Source: [Clostridium] fimetarium (GTDB lineage Bacteria > Bacillota > Clostridia > Lachnospirales > Lachnospiraceae). From it: a stretch of DNA of 64,000 bases. The notes beneath the pieces were generated by a model. The model saw nothing but the letters and a program-made list of their open reading frames with translations. It had not been told where the DNA came from and did not search any database. The position numbers and the translations under genes were made by a program. The stretch covers positions 152,334 through 216,333 of the forward strand of contig NZ_FOJI01000008.1 of NCBI RefSeq assembly GCF_900111235.1, read 5' to 3'. Within the stretch, counting starts at the first letter, position 1. The number at the start of each line of letters is the position of its first letter. Of this stretch, positions 26,391 to 35,538 are shown in pieces.

Positions 26391-27704
26391 TTACTTTTTC
26401 TTGCTTGCAAGTATTGTTCTTCTCATTGACTTAATATCTTGTGTTAATGGTCTCTTAGCCGGACATATATATGAACAACAACCACATTCACAGCACTCTA
26501 AACCATCTGCCTCAATAAATCCTTGCGTATCTCCATGCATTGCCATGATTGAAAGCTGAGTTGGAATTATTCTGCCTGGGCAGACCTCTACGCATCTTCC
26601 ACATCTAATACAAGAGGAAGGTTCAATATGAGAAACAATATCATTTTGCATTACAAGAAGAGATGAACTTCCTTTTATAACAGGTACATCAAGACTATAC
26701 ATAGCAAATCCCATCATAGGTCCACCTGAAATATATTTCTCTGGCTCAGCAATTTTACCGCCCGCAGCTTCTAATAACTGTCTATAATTCATACCCAAAT
26801 ATACATAAAAGTTCTGTGGATCAGCGAGACCATCACCAGTAACAGTAACGATTCTCTTTGTAAGCGGTTTTCCTTCAATTACAGCGTAGTATATCGAAGA
26901 AATTGTATCAATATTATGTACAATACATCCAACATCAGCTGGTAGCATTGATGAATTAATTGTTCTTCCTGTTGTTGCGTAAATAAGTGTTCTTTCTCCA
27001 CCCTGTGGATACTTTGTTGTTACAACTTTCACGCTAATCCTAGGCTCGTCCTTAACTTTCTCTTCCAAAATTGCAATAGCTTCTGGTTTATTATCTTCAA
27101 CAGCAATATATCCCACAGCCTTATCAAATAGTTGAAGAACGATTTTAAGACCCGTTACAACTATTTCGGGTTCTTCTAACATTCTTCTATAATCAGATGT
27201 AAGATATGGCTCACACTCTGCTCCATTAACAATAATATACTCAATTGCCTCTGGGTTCTTCGGCGTAAGTTTAACATTAGTAGGGAAACCTGCTCCACCC
27301 ATACCAACCACACCCGCATCTTTAACCCTTTGCCTGATTTCATCCTTAGAAAGTTCTTCTAGCTTTTTAGTCACATAATTAACTTCTTTATACTTACCAT
27401 CATTTTCGATGATAATCGAATTACATTTTCCGCCTGTAGCTAATGTTCTTGGTTCAATTGACTTTACAGTACCAGACACTGAAGAATGAATGTTTGCCGA
27501 AACAAATCCGCCTGCTTCTGCAATTAACTGTCCTGCTAGAATCAAATCACCTTTGGCGACTATTGGAACCGCAGGCGCACCAATATGCTGCGAAAGTGGA
27601 AATACCAATTCACTTTCTGGAAATAGTTCTTTGATTGGCTTTTCTTTTGAAAAACTTTTACAATCATTAGGATGTACTCCTCCTCTAAAAGTTAATTTTA
27701 CCAT
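26391..27704 (-). CDS. rnfC: Rnf complex subunit RnfC
   Basis: RnfC is the peripheral NADH-reactive subunit. The 437-residue sequence has the N-terminal GGVHPNDCK start, the NADH/FMN-binding GMGGAGFPTNVKL motif, the GAECEPYLTSDYR segment and two C-terminal 4Fe-4S motifs, CIRCGRCVEVCPGR and CCECGCCSYICPAKRP. First gene of the operon rnfCDGEAB, whose product couples ferredoxin oxidation by NAD+ to Na+ or H+ export. Start ATG 27704 follows AAGGAGA. The first Rnf promoter should lie in 27705-27800, but no strong consensus is visible. Confidence 0.96.
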   Translation of the reverse strand: MVKLTFRGGVHPNDCKSFSKEKPIKELFPESELVFPLSQHIGAPAVPIVAKGDLILAGQLIAEAGGFVSANIHSSVSGTVKSIEPRTLATGGKCNSIIIENDGKYKEVNYVTKKLEELSKDEIRQRVKDAGVVGMGGAGFPTNVKLTPKNPEAIEYIIVNGAECEPYLTSDYRRMLEEPEIVVTGLKIVLQLFDKAVGYIAVEDNKPEAIAILEEKVKDEPRISVKVVTTKYPQGGERTLIYATTGRTINSSMLPADVGCIVHNIDTISSIYYAVIEGKPLTKRIVTVTGDGLADPQNFYVYLGMNYRQLLEAAGGKIAEPEKYISGGPMMGFAMYSLDVPVIKGSSSLLVMQNDIVSHIEPSSCIRCGRCVEVCPGRIIPTQLSIMAMHGDTQGFIEADGLECCECGCCSYICPAKRPLTQDIKSMRRTILASKKK

Positions 27705-27869
27705 TGCGCATTCTCCTTAATCATAAAAATCATATTCTTTCATTCTAACCCAAATATAAGTAAAAATCCACTTTTTTTTATTCAGAAACTACGTTATAAT
27801 ATAACTATAACAAAATTAGCTTGAAAGGAATCCCCAATTTAAGGTCTTAACTTCATGTTATTGTTATGA
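27705..27869. other. Divergent intergenic region between rnfC and yprB-like gene
   Basis: AT-rich. A TATAAT-like box occurs in ACGTTATAATATAAC near 27793-27798 but has no good -35, and TAGAAT near 27745 is a candidate -10 for rnfC on the other strand. No other feature is seen. Confidence 0.35.
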
Positions 27870-28019
27870 TTGTTAAATAAACTACTTTTAAATTTACTTG
27901 AAATTCAAACTTCCAAACTAAATATTGCATCAATCAACAATGAACATATGAAAAACGAAGTATTTGAAGAACAAGCCGCAGGTACAAACTTATATGCGCA
28001 GAAATGGAGAAACGTATGA
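27870..28019 (+). CDS. Possible small coding frame coupled to yprB-like gene
   Basis: An open frame runs from after a TGA at 27867-27869 to a TGA at 28017-28019 that overlaps the next start as ATGA. The 3' part, from ATG 27948, reads MKNEVFEEQAAGTNLYAQKW and looks protein-like. Upstream in frame are a TTG at 27870 and plausible residues but no ribosome site. It could be a small leader peptide, a decayed gene end, or chance. I do not recognise it. Confidence 0.3.
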   Translation: MLNKLLLNLLEIQTSKLNIASINNEHMKNEVFEEQAAGTNLYAQKWRNV

Positions 28020-29107
28020 TAACTACTAATGACACCGTTGATTTTAAAATTTCAAACTTAGACCTTCTAAATGGACCCAAAGAAGATATTATTTTTTTCG
28101 ATATTGAAACAACTGGTTTTTCAGCCCGAAGTACATCTCTATACCTTATTGGTGTCTTATATTATAAGAACAATACATGGAATATTAAACAGTGGTTTTC
28201 TGAAGATCCTCAAAATGAAGCAATTGTACTTGCATCATTTTGTGAATTTATACAAACATATAAAACTATCATTCATTTCAACGGAGAGGGTTTTGATATG
28301 CCTTATCTTATCAATAAATTCTCCAAATATAATTTACCATATTCCTTTAAAGATTTTAGTAGTTTGGATATATTCAAATATACGCGTAAAGTTCATAAGC
28401 TTTTAAAGTTGGAAAACTACAAGCAGAAAACAATAGAAAAGTTTTTAGGAATTGAACGCAATGATAAATTCTCAGGAGGGGAACTTATTAATGTCTATAA
28501 CCAATACTTAATTACAAAGGATGAGGAGTCACTACACATCCTGCTACTACATAACAAAGAAGATATTATCGGTATGTTGCAATTACTGCCCATCTTATCA
28601 TATGGTTCCATTACAGGAGGAAACTATATGATTAATTCTATCGAGACAAATACAGCCACGGATTTCGATGGTTTCGTATCAAAAGAAACTATATTTTCTG
28701 GAACACTAGATACCGCCATCCCCAAACGTGTATCTTTTGGAAATGATCTGTTTTACCTAACAGCATTTAATAACTCACTCAAATTGCGTGTCAAGGTATA
28801 TACGGGCGAATTAAAATATTTCTACTCAAATTACAAGGATTACTTTTATCTTCCAGAAGAAGACACTTCAATTCACAAAAGCATAGCTTTCTATGTTGAC
28901 AAAAATTATCGAATGAAAGCAAAAGCAGCCAATTGCTATAGTAAAAAAACAGGAATGTTTCTTCCTCAATTTAATGAAATAGTGAATCCTTACTTTAAAA
29001 TAGATTATAATGATAAAATAACTTACTTTGAACTTGAAGAAAATTTCATCGGAAATAATAGACTTCAAAAAAGCTACATAATTGACATAATCAATAATCT
29101 TTTGTAA
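28016..29107 (+). CDS. Ribonuclease H-like exonuclease, YprB family
   Basis: The N-terminal ~200 residues form an RNase H-fold 3'-5' exonuclease-like domain with DEDD-type acidic residues: FFDIETTG (first Asp and Glu), HFNGEGFDMPYLI and HNKEDIIGMLQL. The C-terminal ~160 residues lack a recognised domain. YprB proteins are predicted DNA or RNA exonucleases of unknown target. I chose ATG at 28016 because GGAG lies seven bases upstream and it overlaps a preceding TGA; ATG at 28004 would add four residues. It is divergent from rnf and ends in a terminator at 29145-29184. Confidence 0.82.
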   Translation: MITTNDTVDFKISNLDLLNGPKEDIIFFDIETTGFSARSTSLYLIGVLYYKNNTWNIKQWFSEDPQNEAIVLASFCEFIQTYKTIIHFNGEGFDMPYLINKFSKYNLPYSFKDFSSLDIFKYTRKVHKLLKLENYKQKTIEKFLGIERNDKFSGGELINVYNQYLITKDEESLHILLLHNKEDIIGMLQLLPILSYGSITGGNYMINSIETNTATDFDGFVSKETIFSGTLDTAIPKRVSFGNDLFYLTAFNNSLKLRVKVYTGELKYFYSNYKDYFYLPEEDTSIHKSIAFYVDKNYRMKAKAANCYSKKTGMFLPQFNEIVNPYFKIDYNDKITYFELEENFIGNNRLQKSYIIDIINNLL

Positions 29108-29144
29108 TTTGATTTTATACTTAAAATGATTTTATCTGCAAAAA

Positions 29145-29184
29145 AATAAGCGGCCTGAAATGTAATCATTTCTAGCCGCTTATT
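29145..29184. terminator. Bidirectional intrinsic terminator
   Basis: AATAAGCGGC and GCCGCTTATT pair with an inner GAAAT/ATTTC. A-rich and T-rich flanks serve the converging yprB-like (+) and HPr-like (-) genes. Confidence 0.8.
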
Positions 29185-29245
29185 CCATTTTTATTAGAAT
29201 AATTTACCTATTATATATTAGACTAATATGTAATACATGATTGGT

Positions 29246-29479
29246 TTACTCTTGTTCTACAATATATGAAGATATATCTTCTAAAATTTTATCATTTTCA
29301 TTATAAATATCTAAGCGAACTGGGACTGATAAATCAAAGCACAAGATACCTAAGTAAGACTTTGCATCTACCGTTTTCCTGCCTTTTACAAGATCAAAAT
29401 CACAATCACTATCACAAATAACATTTACAAATTTACTAATTTCTTCATTATTTTTAAATTTAACATAAACACTTTTCAT
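29246..29479 (-). CDS. HPr-like small protein lacking the phosphorylatable histidine
   Basis: The 77-residue protein aligns by eye to the HPr fold: a first strand MKSVYVKF, a helix, then KTVDAKSYLGILCFDLSVPVRL matching the HPr segment that carries regulatory Ser46 (NxKSxMGxxxL). The region where HPr has HARPA reads NEEISKF, so the active-site His15 is absent and it cannot act as a classical PTS phosphocarrier. It may be a regulatory HPr-fold protein. It lies 45 bp downstream of cheR on the same strand. Confidence 0.7.
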   Translation of the reverse strand: MKSVYVKFKNNEEISKFVNVICDSDCDFDLVKGRKTVDAKSYLGILCFDLSVPVRLDIYNENDKILEDISSYIVEQE

Positions 29480-29524
29480 TTCTATATCTCCTTAAAATAA
29501 ACACTGTCATTTTTAATAGCTTTA

Positions 29525-30307
29525 CTACTTATTATAGAAAAAAAGTTTATTAAATGAAAATCCCATATCTCTGTGATTAATTATTTGTTCAGTATTGCCA
29601 ACAAACAAACAACCATCTTTTACTAATGAATTATAAAATTGCTTATAAATTTCAGATTTTGCATCTTCGGTAAAATATATCATCACATTTCGGCAAACAA
29701 TCAAATGGCATGCTGCTGGATAACTATCTTTTAATAAATTATGTTTTTTAAATTCAACACAATTTTTGATGTTATCAGAAATTTTATATGCTTTATCACC
29801 CATTGCTTCAAAATATTTATTTTTATATTCATCTGGAAGCCCTTTGAGACTATTGGGTGAGTAAATACCTATTTTAGCCTTCTCTAATACTTGACTGTCA
29901 ATATCGGTTGCTATAATATGAATTTTACTCAATGGGATTTTCTTAGCTAATACCATTGCCAATGAATATGGTTCATCGCCAGTGGAACAAGCCGCACTCC
30001 AAATCTTAAGATTTTGACCGAATTTATTAATTAATTCTGGTAAAACGACATCTTCAAGTGTCTGCCAAAGTGCCGAATTCCTGTAAAACTCTGATACATT
30101 AATTGTAAGATAGTTCACAAACTCATCAAGGACTTCTTTATTACTCCTAAGCACAGCCGTGTAACTATCATAGCCATCGTACTTGTTACGTTCAATTAAA
30201 GTATCAATTCTTCTTTTCATCTGTCGTTCCTTATATGCATTAAGGTCGATTCCAGTCAAAGGTAATACAGCTTTTTTAAAATCCTCATAATCTCTTACTA
30301 TTCCCAT
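29525..30307 (-). CDS. cheR: CheR family protein-glutamate methyltransferase
   Basis: CheR methylates chemoreceptor glutamates with S-adenosylmethionine. The 260-residue protein shows the N-terminal helical domain (YKERQMKRRIDTLIER), the SAM-binding IWSAACSTGDEPYSLAM motif, ATDIDSQVLEKA and LIVCRNVMIYF, all typical. It is not next to other chemotaxis genes here, only to an HPr-like gene. Length is normal. Confidence 0.93.
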   Translation of the reverse strand: MGIVRDYEDFKKAVLPLTGIDLNAYKERQMKRRIDTLIERNKYDGYDSYTAVLRSNKEVLDEFVNYLTINVSEFYRNSALWQTLEDVVLPELINKFGQNLKIWSAACSTGDEPYSLAMVLAKKIPLSKIHIIATDIDSQVLEKAKIGIYSPNSLKGLPDEYKNKYFEAMGDKAYKISDNIKNCVEFKKHNLLKDSYPAACHLIVCRNVMIYFTEDAKSEIYKQFYNSLVKDGCLFVGNTEQIINHRDMGFSFNKLFFYNK

Positions 30308-30321
30308 TCATCCACCTTGAA

Positions 30322-30362
30322 AATGCACCATAACTGCTTATAATATTCAGTTAAGATGCATT
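30322..30362 (-). terminator. Terminator-like hairpin after the S1 gene
   Basis: AATGCA/TGCATT and TAACTG/CAGTTA pair in a two-part stem, followed on the minus strand by TTTTC. It lies between the S1-protein stop and the cheR start. Confidence 0.45.
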
Positions 30363-30416
30363 CATTTTTCTGTAATATTTTAAAATACTATAATTATAAA
30401 TGGGAAATCATCTAAA

Positions 30417-31541
30417 TCAAACTTCTTCATTCACTTCTTCAGAAACTTCTTGAGCATCTTCTACAGCAACTGCTTCATTCACTTCATCATCTGTAAGAAG
30501 TGCCTTAATACTTAAGCTAATCTTCTTATCTTCAACATTCAAGTCTACCACTTTGATTTCTACTTCTTGTCCAACTTTCAAAATGTCTGAAGGTTTGTCA
30601 ATATGTTCTTTGGCAATCTGTGAAACATGAAGAAGCGCATCAACGCCTGGCTCTAATTCAATGAATGCACCGAAATCTGTCATTCTTGCAACTTTTCCAG
30701 TTACAATATTACCAACTGCATACTTTTCACTTACATTTGACCATGGATTAAGGTCTGGGTATTTAAGACTTAATGCGATCTTAGTACCGTTGATTTCCTT
30801 AATAAATGCTTTAACAGGATCTCCAACTTTAAATACCTTCTTAGGATTCTCTGTTCTGCCCCATGACATCTCTGAAATATGAAGAAGTCCATCAACTCCT
30901 CCTAAATCAATAAATACACCAAAATCAGTAACATTTTTAACTGTTCCCTCAATTGTCATACCTTCTGAAATCTTTGCAAGTAATTCTTTTTGAAGTTCAA
31001 CTTTGCTTGCAACAATTAATTGCTTGCAATCGCCGATAATCCTTCTTCTCTTAGGATTGTACTCTGTGATGACAAAAGATACTTCTTTATCAGCAAATTT
31101 TGTTAAATCTTTCTCATATGAGTCAGATACAAGACTAGCTGGTATAAATACTCTTGATTCATCAACAACAACGCTTAATCCACCACCAAGAACCTGTGAA
31201 ACCTTAGCTGTAATTACTTCTTTGTTGTTAAATGCTTCTTCCAATTTCTTATTTCCATTGTCCGCAACAAGTCTTCTATATGTTAACAATACTTGGCCTT
31301 CACCATCATTAACCTTGAGAACTTTTACTTGCATTGGATCACCTACAGAAACCATTGTAGTTAAATCTGCATTGGGTGTTGATGTATATTCACTACGAGT
31401 AATAATACCATCAGCTTTATAGCCGATGTTTAAGATAATCTCGTCTTCTTTGACACCGATAACTGTACCATCTACAACTTCTCCTGTATGTATTGTCTTA
31501 AATGATTCCTCTAACATTTGTTCAAAACTTAACTCTGACAT
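30417..31541 (-). CDS. rpsA: S1-domain protein, ribosomal protein S1-like
   Basis: Four S1 RNA-binding domains are visible, at about residues 15-85, 100-170, 188-256 and 272-342; the third and fourth match best (VTDFGVFIDLGGVDGLLHIS and MTDFGAFIELEPGVDALLHV). An acidic tail EEVNEEV follows. In Clostridia this protein is the S1 homologue encoded next to, or fused with, IspH; here the genes overlap by 20 bp instead of being fused. It assists translation initiation or mRNA binding. Confidence 0.9.
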   Translation of the reverse strand: MSELSFEQMLEESFKTIHTGEVVDGTVIGVKEDEIILNIGYKADGIITRSEYTSTPNADLTTMVSVGDPMQVKVLKVNDGEGQVLLTYRRLVADNGNKKLEEAFNNKEVITAKVSQVLGGGLSVVVDESRVFIPASLVSDSYEKDLTKFADKEVSFVITEYNPKRRRIIGDCKQLIVASKVELQKELLAKISEGMTIEGTVKNVTDFGVFIDLGGVDGLLHISEMSWGRTENPKKVFKVGDPVKAFIKEINGTKIALSLKYPDLNPWSNVSEKYAVGNIVTGKVARMTDFGAFIELEPGVDALLHVSQIAKEHIDKPSDILKVGQEVEIKVVDLNVEDKKISLSIKALLTDDEVNEAVAVEDAQEVSEEVNEEV

Positions 31542-32367
31542 TAGTATGAACCTCCTCGATAATATTATTTGGGGTTGACGCCCCTGCTGTAATACCTATG
31601 CAGCCTGCGGTGCTAAACTTGTATAAGTCCAGGTCTCGAAGTGTCTGTATATAATACGTGTTCTTACATTCATTCTGGCAGATCTCATATAGCTTACGCG
31701 TATTCGAACTGCTTTTGCCACCAATCACTATCATTACGTCCACCTTTTGGGCTATTTCCCTTGCTTCGGTCTGACGTTCCTCAGTAGCATTGCAAATTGT
31801 ATTACGAATAAAAATATCATACCTCTTTTTTGAAATAATTTCAACTAATTCTTGAAATTTCTTGTAGTTAAATGTCGTTTGTGACACAATACATATCTTT
31901 TCATCAATATTTGCGTGAAATTCCATTGCTTTTTCAACAGTATCAATCACTTTAGGGGGGGTTACTGACCAACCTTTTATTCCCTCTACCTCAGGATGAA
32001 GATCATTTCCAATTATTACAATCGTTCTTCCTTTTTTGCTTTCTTCTGCAACTATTTTGTGAATCTTTAAGACATAAGGACATGTTGCATCTATCATTTC
32101 AATTCCCATTGCGTTAATCTTATCATATATATCTTTCGCAACTCCATGTGATCTTATAATTATTGTTCCTTTTTTTATGTTATTTAATTCATCTATTGAG
32201 TCAATTACACAAACTCCCTTTTTTTCCAAATCTTTCACTACTTCTTCATTATGAATAATGGGTCCATAGGTATATACATTTTCTTTACCTACTTGTTCAT
32301 ATACTTTTTCGACTGCTTTCTTAACGCCAAAACAAAAGCCTGATGTCTTTGCTACTATTACTTCCAT
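31522..32367 (-). CDS. ispH: 4-hydroxy-3-methylbut-2-enyl diphosphate reductase
   Basis: IspH makes isopentenyl and dimethylallyl diphosphate in the last step of the MEP pathway using a 4Fe-4S cluster. The three cluster cysteines are in FCFGVKKAV (Cys12), DATCPYV and NTICNATEERQ; HNEEVV, the SQTTFN region and TAGASTPN are also conserved. The reducing electrons plausibly come from ferredoxin. The gene overlaps rpsA. Confidence 0.96.
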   Translation of the reverse strand: MEVIVAKTSGFCFGVKKAVEKVYEQVGKENVYTYGPIIHNEEVVKDLEKKGVCVIDSIDELNNIKKGTIIIRSHGVAKDIYDKINAMGIEMIDATCPYVLKIHKIVAEESKKGRTIVIIGNDLHPEVEGIKGWSVTPPKVIDTVEKAMEFHANIDEKICIVSQTTFNYKKFQELVEIISKKRYDIFIRNTICNATEERQTEAREIAQKVDVMIVIGGKSSSNTRKLYEICQNECKNTYYIQTLRDLDLYKFSTAGCIGITAGASTPNNIIEEVHTNVRVKF

Positions 32368-32478
32368 ACATTACCCCATTCTTATGGCCTGCTTTCGCAA
32401 GACACATACAAAGTTTGTACTACCACATTCCTATTTATCATTCATAACGCAGTATCTATCTTGTTCTAAAATTATGAA

Positions 32479-33144
32479 TTATATGTTTTCATTAATCACT
32501 TTTATGATTGTTTCTATCGTCTCATCTAAATCAATATTTGAAGAGTCAATTAAAACCGCATCGTCCGCCTGTTTTAATGGAGAATTTTCACGATTCATAT
32601 CTTGATAGTCTCTATTTTCAATATCACTTTTTATCACTTCATAACTTGGGCTTTCACCTTTTTCTATCAGCTCTTTATATCTTCTTGATGCCCTTGCTTC
32701 AACACTAGCTGTTAAATATATCTTAACATTAGCATTGGGTAGCACTGTCGTCCCAATATCTCTGCCATCCATTATACAATCTGTAGTTCTAGCAAGTTCT
32801 CTTTGAAGTTCGACTAATTTTTTTCTTACCTTTGCATAAATTGATGTTTTTGATGCTATTTTACCAACTTCTTCATTTCTTAATATACTTGTGATATTCT
32901 CACCATTCAAAATGACTTGTTGCTCACCATTTAAATAAGCGATTGTAATATCAACATGTTCACAGGCTTTATTAATTGCATTTTCATCTGTTGGGTCAAT
33001 ATTATTTTTTATAAAATAAATTGCGATTGCACGATACATTGCACCTGTATCTACATATATATATTGTAATTTCTTCGCAATTGATTTTGCTATTGTACTT
33101 TTTCCAGCTCCCGCTGGTCCATCTATTGCAATTGCGTATGCCAT
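32479..33144 (-). CDS. cmk: Cytidylate kinase
   Basis: Cmk phosphorylates CMP and dCMP. It has the P-loop GPAGAGKST near the N-terminus, DTGAMYRA, the CMP-binding DGRDIGTTVLPNA, and the C-terminal RDYQDMNRENSPLKQADDAVLID. Length 221 is normal. It precedes ispH on the same strand, a common Firmicute order cmk-ispH-rpsA, with 111 bp between. Confidence 0.95.
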   Translation of the reverse strand: MAYAIAIDGPAGAGKSTIAKSIAKKLQYIYVDTGAMYRAIAIYFIKNNIDPTDENAINKACEHVDITIAYLNGEQQVILNGENITSILRNEEVGKIASKTSIYAKVRKKLVELQRELARTTDCIMDGRDIGTTVLPNANVKIYLTASVEARASRRYKELIEKGESPSYEVIKSDIENRDYQDMNRENSPLKQADDAVLIDSSNIDLDETIETIIKVINENI

Positions 33145-33181
33145 ATTATTTATCCTCCAAGATTTTATAATGATTAAGTCG

Positions 33182-34411
33182 TTAGTTTATATTTTGTGCT
33201 GCAGCATATGCTGTTGACCAAGCAACCTGTAAATTAAATCCACCAGTCACTGCATCAACATCAAGAACTTCACCAATAAAATATACATTTTTAACGAGTT
33301 TTGATTCCATTGTTGATGGATTAATCTCCTTCACCTCAACTCCGCCTTGTGTAATGATTGCTTCATTAAATCCTCTTAGCCCAAGAAGTGTGAATTCTAA
33401 ATTCTTAATCAAACGGACCAAATTCTGTCTTTCATCTCTTGAAATCTCATTTACCTTCTTGTTTTCTTGGATTTTACTGAGTTCAATAACCACAGGTATC
33501 AGCTTCTTCGGCAATAGACTATCCAGCGCATTCTTATATTGCTTGTTTTTTTCCTCTTCGAAATCTCTTAAAATTCTATCATCCAACTGTTCAAATGATA
33601 ACGCTGGTTTTAAATCGATAACCATCTTAAGTTGTTTGCTCTTTATATTCTTTGCCACAAAACTACTTGCAGAAAGTACTGTAGGTCCGCTTACGCCAAA
33701 ATGTGTGAATAACAATTCACCAAAATCCGAATATATCTCCTTATTCTCATCAAACACTGTAACATTTACATTTCTAAGACTAAGACCTTGTAATTCCTTA
33801 ATCCATTCCTCTTTCGTATTAAATGGAACAAGCGCTGGAAGGATATCTGTCACTTTATGTCCAAGTGTTTTTGCAAACTTATATCCATCACCAGTAGATC
33901 CTGTTAATTGGTATGAATTACCGCCTGTAGCGACTATTAAGTAATCACCATCCACTACTTGTCCTTTACTAGTCTTAACGCTCTTAAAACAGCTATTAGG
34001 TGCTATCACATCTATAATAGCTGTATTATAAATAATTTTTACATTCAATTTATTAAGTTCCCTACCTAAGCATGACAAAACATCTGATGATTTATTAGAT
34101 TCAGGGAATACTCTATTACCACGTTCAACTTTAATTTCAAGCCCCAATTCACTAAAGAACCCCATAGTATCGTAATTACTAAACCCATTAAATGAACTGT
34201 ACATAAACTTCTTGTTCGTGACTACGCTATTGAGAAGTTCTTCATTATCACCAGCATTTGTTAAATTGCATCTTCCTTTTCCTGTAATAAAAAGTTTCTT
34301 ACCTAGCTTCTCATTTTTCTCATATATACTTACATTATGTCCATTTCTCGCCGCGAAAATACCCGCAAACATTCCTGCTGCGCCTCCGCCTATTATAATT
34401 ACATTACTCAT
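33182..34411 (-). CDS. NAD(P)/FAD-dependent oxidoreductase, HI0933 (YhiN/BaiN) family
   Basis: A flavoprotein with N-terminal dinucleotide fold GGGAAGMFAGIFAARNG, then GKKLFITGKGRCNLTNAG, LIVATGGNSYQLTGSTGDGY and the C-terminal VYFIGEVLDVDAVTGGFNLQVAWSTAYAA. This family has poorly known substrates; one member, BaiN, was described as a bile-acid dehydrogenase. ATG at 34411 is preferred because AAGGAG lies four bases upstream; the frame could extend to 34426. It is 37 bp upstream of cmk. Confidence 0.88.
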   Translation of the reverse strand: MSNVIIIGGGAAGMFAGIFAARNGHNVSIYEKNEKLGKKLFITGKGRCNLTNAGDNEELLNSVVTNKKFMYSSFNGFSNYDTMGFFSELGLEIKVERGNRVFPESNKSSDVLSCLGRELNKLNVKIIYNTAIIDVIAPNSCFKSVKTSKGQVVDGDYLIVATGGNSYQLTGSTGDGYKFAKTLGHKVTDILPALVPFNTKEEWIKELQGLSLRNVNVTVFDENKEIYSDFGELLFTHFGVSGPTVLSASSFVAKNIKSKQLKMVIDLKPALSFEQLDDRILRDFEEEKNKQYKNALDSLLPKKLIPVVIELSKIQENKKVNEISRDERQNLVRLIKNLEFTLLGLRGFNEAIITQGGVEVKEINPSTMESKLVKNVYFIGEVLDVDAVTGGFNLQVAWSTAYAAAQNIN

Positions 34412-34435
34412 TGTGCTCCTTTTCAAATATATATA

Positions 34436-35365
34436 TTAAATTTGATTAGATGATCCCATTTTTCTTAATTCCATCTTCAAATCTTCGTCTAACAGATTTA
34501 TTTCATCATTATTATCAAACTGATAATCATACCATACCTGTTCTAGCGCTTCCAAGTTATTAATAACTTCATCTTTTCTCTCTATGCAAAGTGCAACAAT
34601 TAACGCATTTATCAAGCTTAATGGTGCAACCAACGAATCCACTATTGATGCCATATCGCTTCTTGCAAACAAATTACATGAGGAGTACATATTAATTGGT
34701 GAATGCTTATTATCTGTAATTGCGATTACTTTCGCATTCTTATTATTCGCGTATTCCATCGCCTTCAAAGTTCTCATTGAATACCTAGGAAAACTGATTC
34801 CAATCACAACGTCTTTTTCATTCACACGAAGCATCTGTTCAAATAACTCACTCGTATTGCAGCTTTCTACCAATACAACATGTGCAAATATCAATTTAAG
34901 ATAAAAGCTCATAAATTGGGCAAGCGGTGCACAGCTTCTAACGCCTACAACGTATATTGTATCTGCCTTTAGCATCACATCAACCGCCATATGAAAAGAA
35001 TTTCTATCGACGCCTTCTAAAGTCATCTTAATCTTTTCAGCATCAGCATTCAGTACATTATCCAAAACCATTTCTTGTGTCATATCACCAGATGCAATCT
35101 CTATTCTTTCGATTGAATGAATCCGTTCTTGCACTAGATTCGCTAACTCTTTTTGAAACTGGGGATACCCACTAAATCCAACAATAGTAGCAAATCTTAC
35201 AACAGTAGATTCACTTACACCAACTTCTTCACCAAGCTTAATCGCAGTCATAAATGCTGCCTTTTCATAGTTATGCGAGATGTAATCAGCCAGTTTCTTT
35301 TGTCCCTTACTGAATTTCGTTATATTTTCTCTGATTTGATATAATAATCCTTTATCTTCACTCAT
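34436..35365 (-). CDS. MurR/RpiR family transcriptional regulator
   Basis: The 309-residue protein has an N-terminal RpiR helix-turn-helix (about 1-77, ADYISHNYEKAAFMTAIKLGEEVGVSESTVVRFA) and a C-terminal SIS phosphosugar-binding domain (about 120-255, VVGVRSCAPLAQFM and GISFPRYSMRTLKAMEYA). Such proteins sense phosphosugars and repress or activate sugar genes. No sugar genes are adjacent; the downstream neighbours are an HI0933 flavoprotein and cmk, so the target is unknown. Confidence 0.9.
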   Translation of the reverse strand: MSEDKGLLYQIRENITKFSKGQKKLADYISHNYEKAAFMTAIKLGEEVGVSESTVVRFATIVGFSGYPQFQKELANLVQERIHSIERIEIASGDMTQEMVLDNVLNADAEKIKMTLEGVDRNSFHMAVDVMLKADTIYVVGVRSCAPLAQFMSFYLKLIFAHVVLVESCNTSELFEQMLRVNEKDVVIGISFPRYSMRTLKAMEYANNKNAKVIAITDNKHSPINMYSSCNLFARSDMASIVDSLVAPLSLINALIVALCIERKDEVINNLEALEQVWYDYQFDNNDEINLLDEDLKMELRKMGSSNQI

Positions 35366-35466
35366 TGGATCCGCGATTATCCTTTTCTAAACAATTTATT
35401 CAGTATTATTCTCTTTTAATAGAATATCAGTTTAACACAAAAAATCAATACAATCCACAAAAAAAA

Positions 35467-35489
35467 GAGCCAATACAATGTATCGACTC
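35467..35489 (-). terminator. Terminator of the decarboxylase operon
   Basis: On the minus strand GAGTCGATACA pairs imperfectly with TGTATTGGCTC and is followed by eight T. It lies about 50 bp after the oadA stop. Confidence 0.75.
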
Positions 35490-35538
35490 ATTTTCACCAT
35501 AATAATCATGATATCTTGAAGTAACTATTGAATATTTT

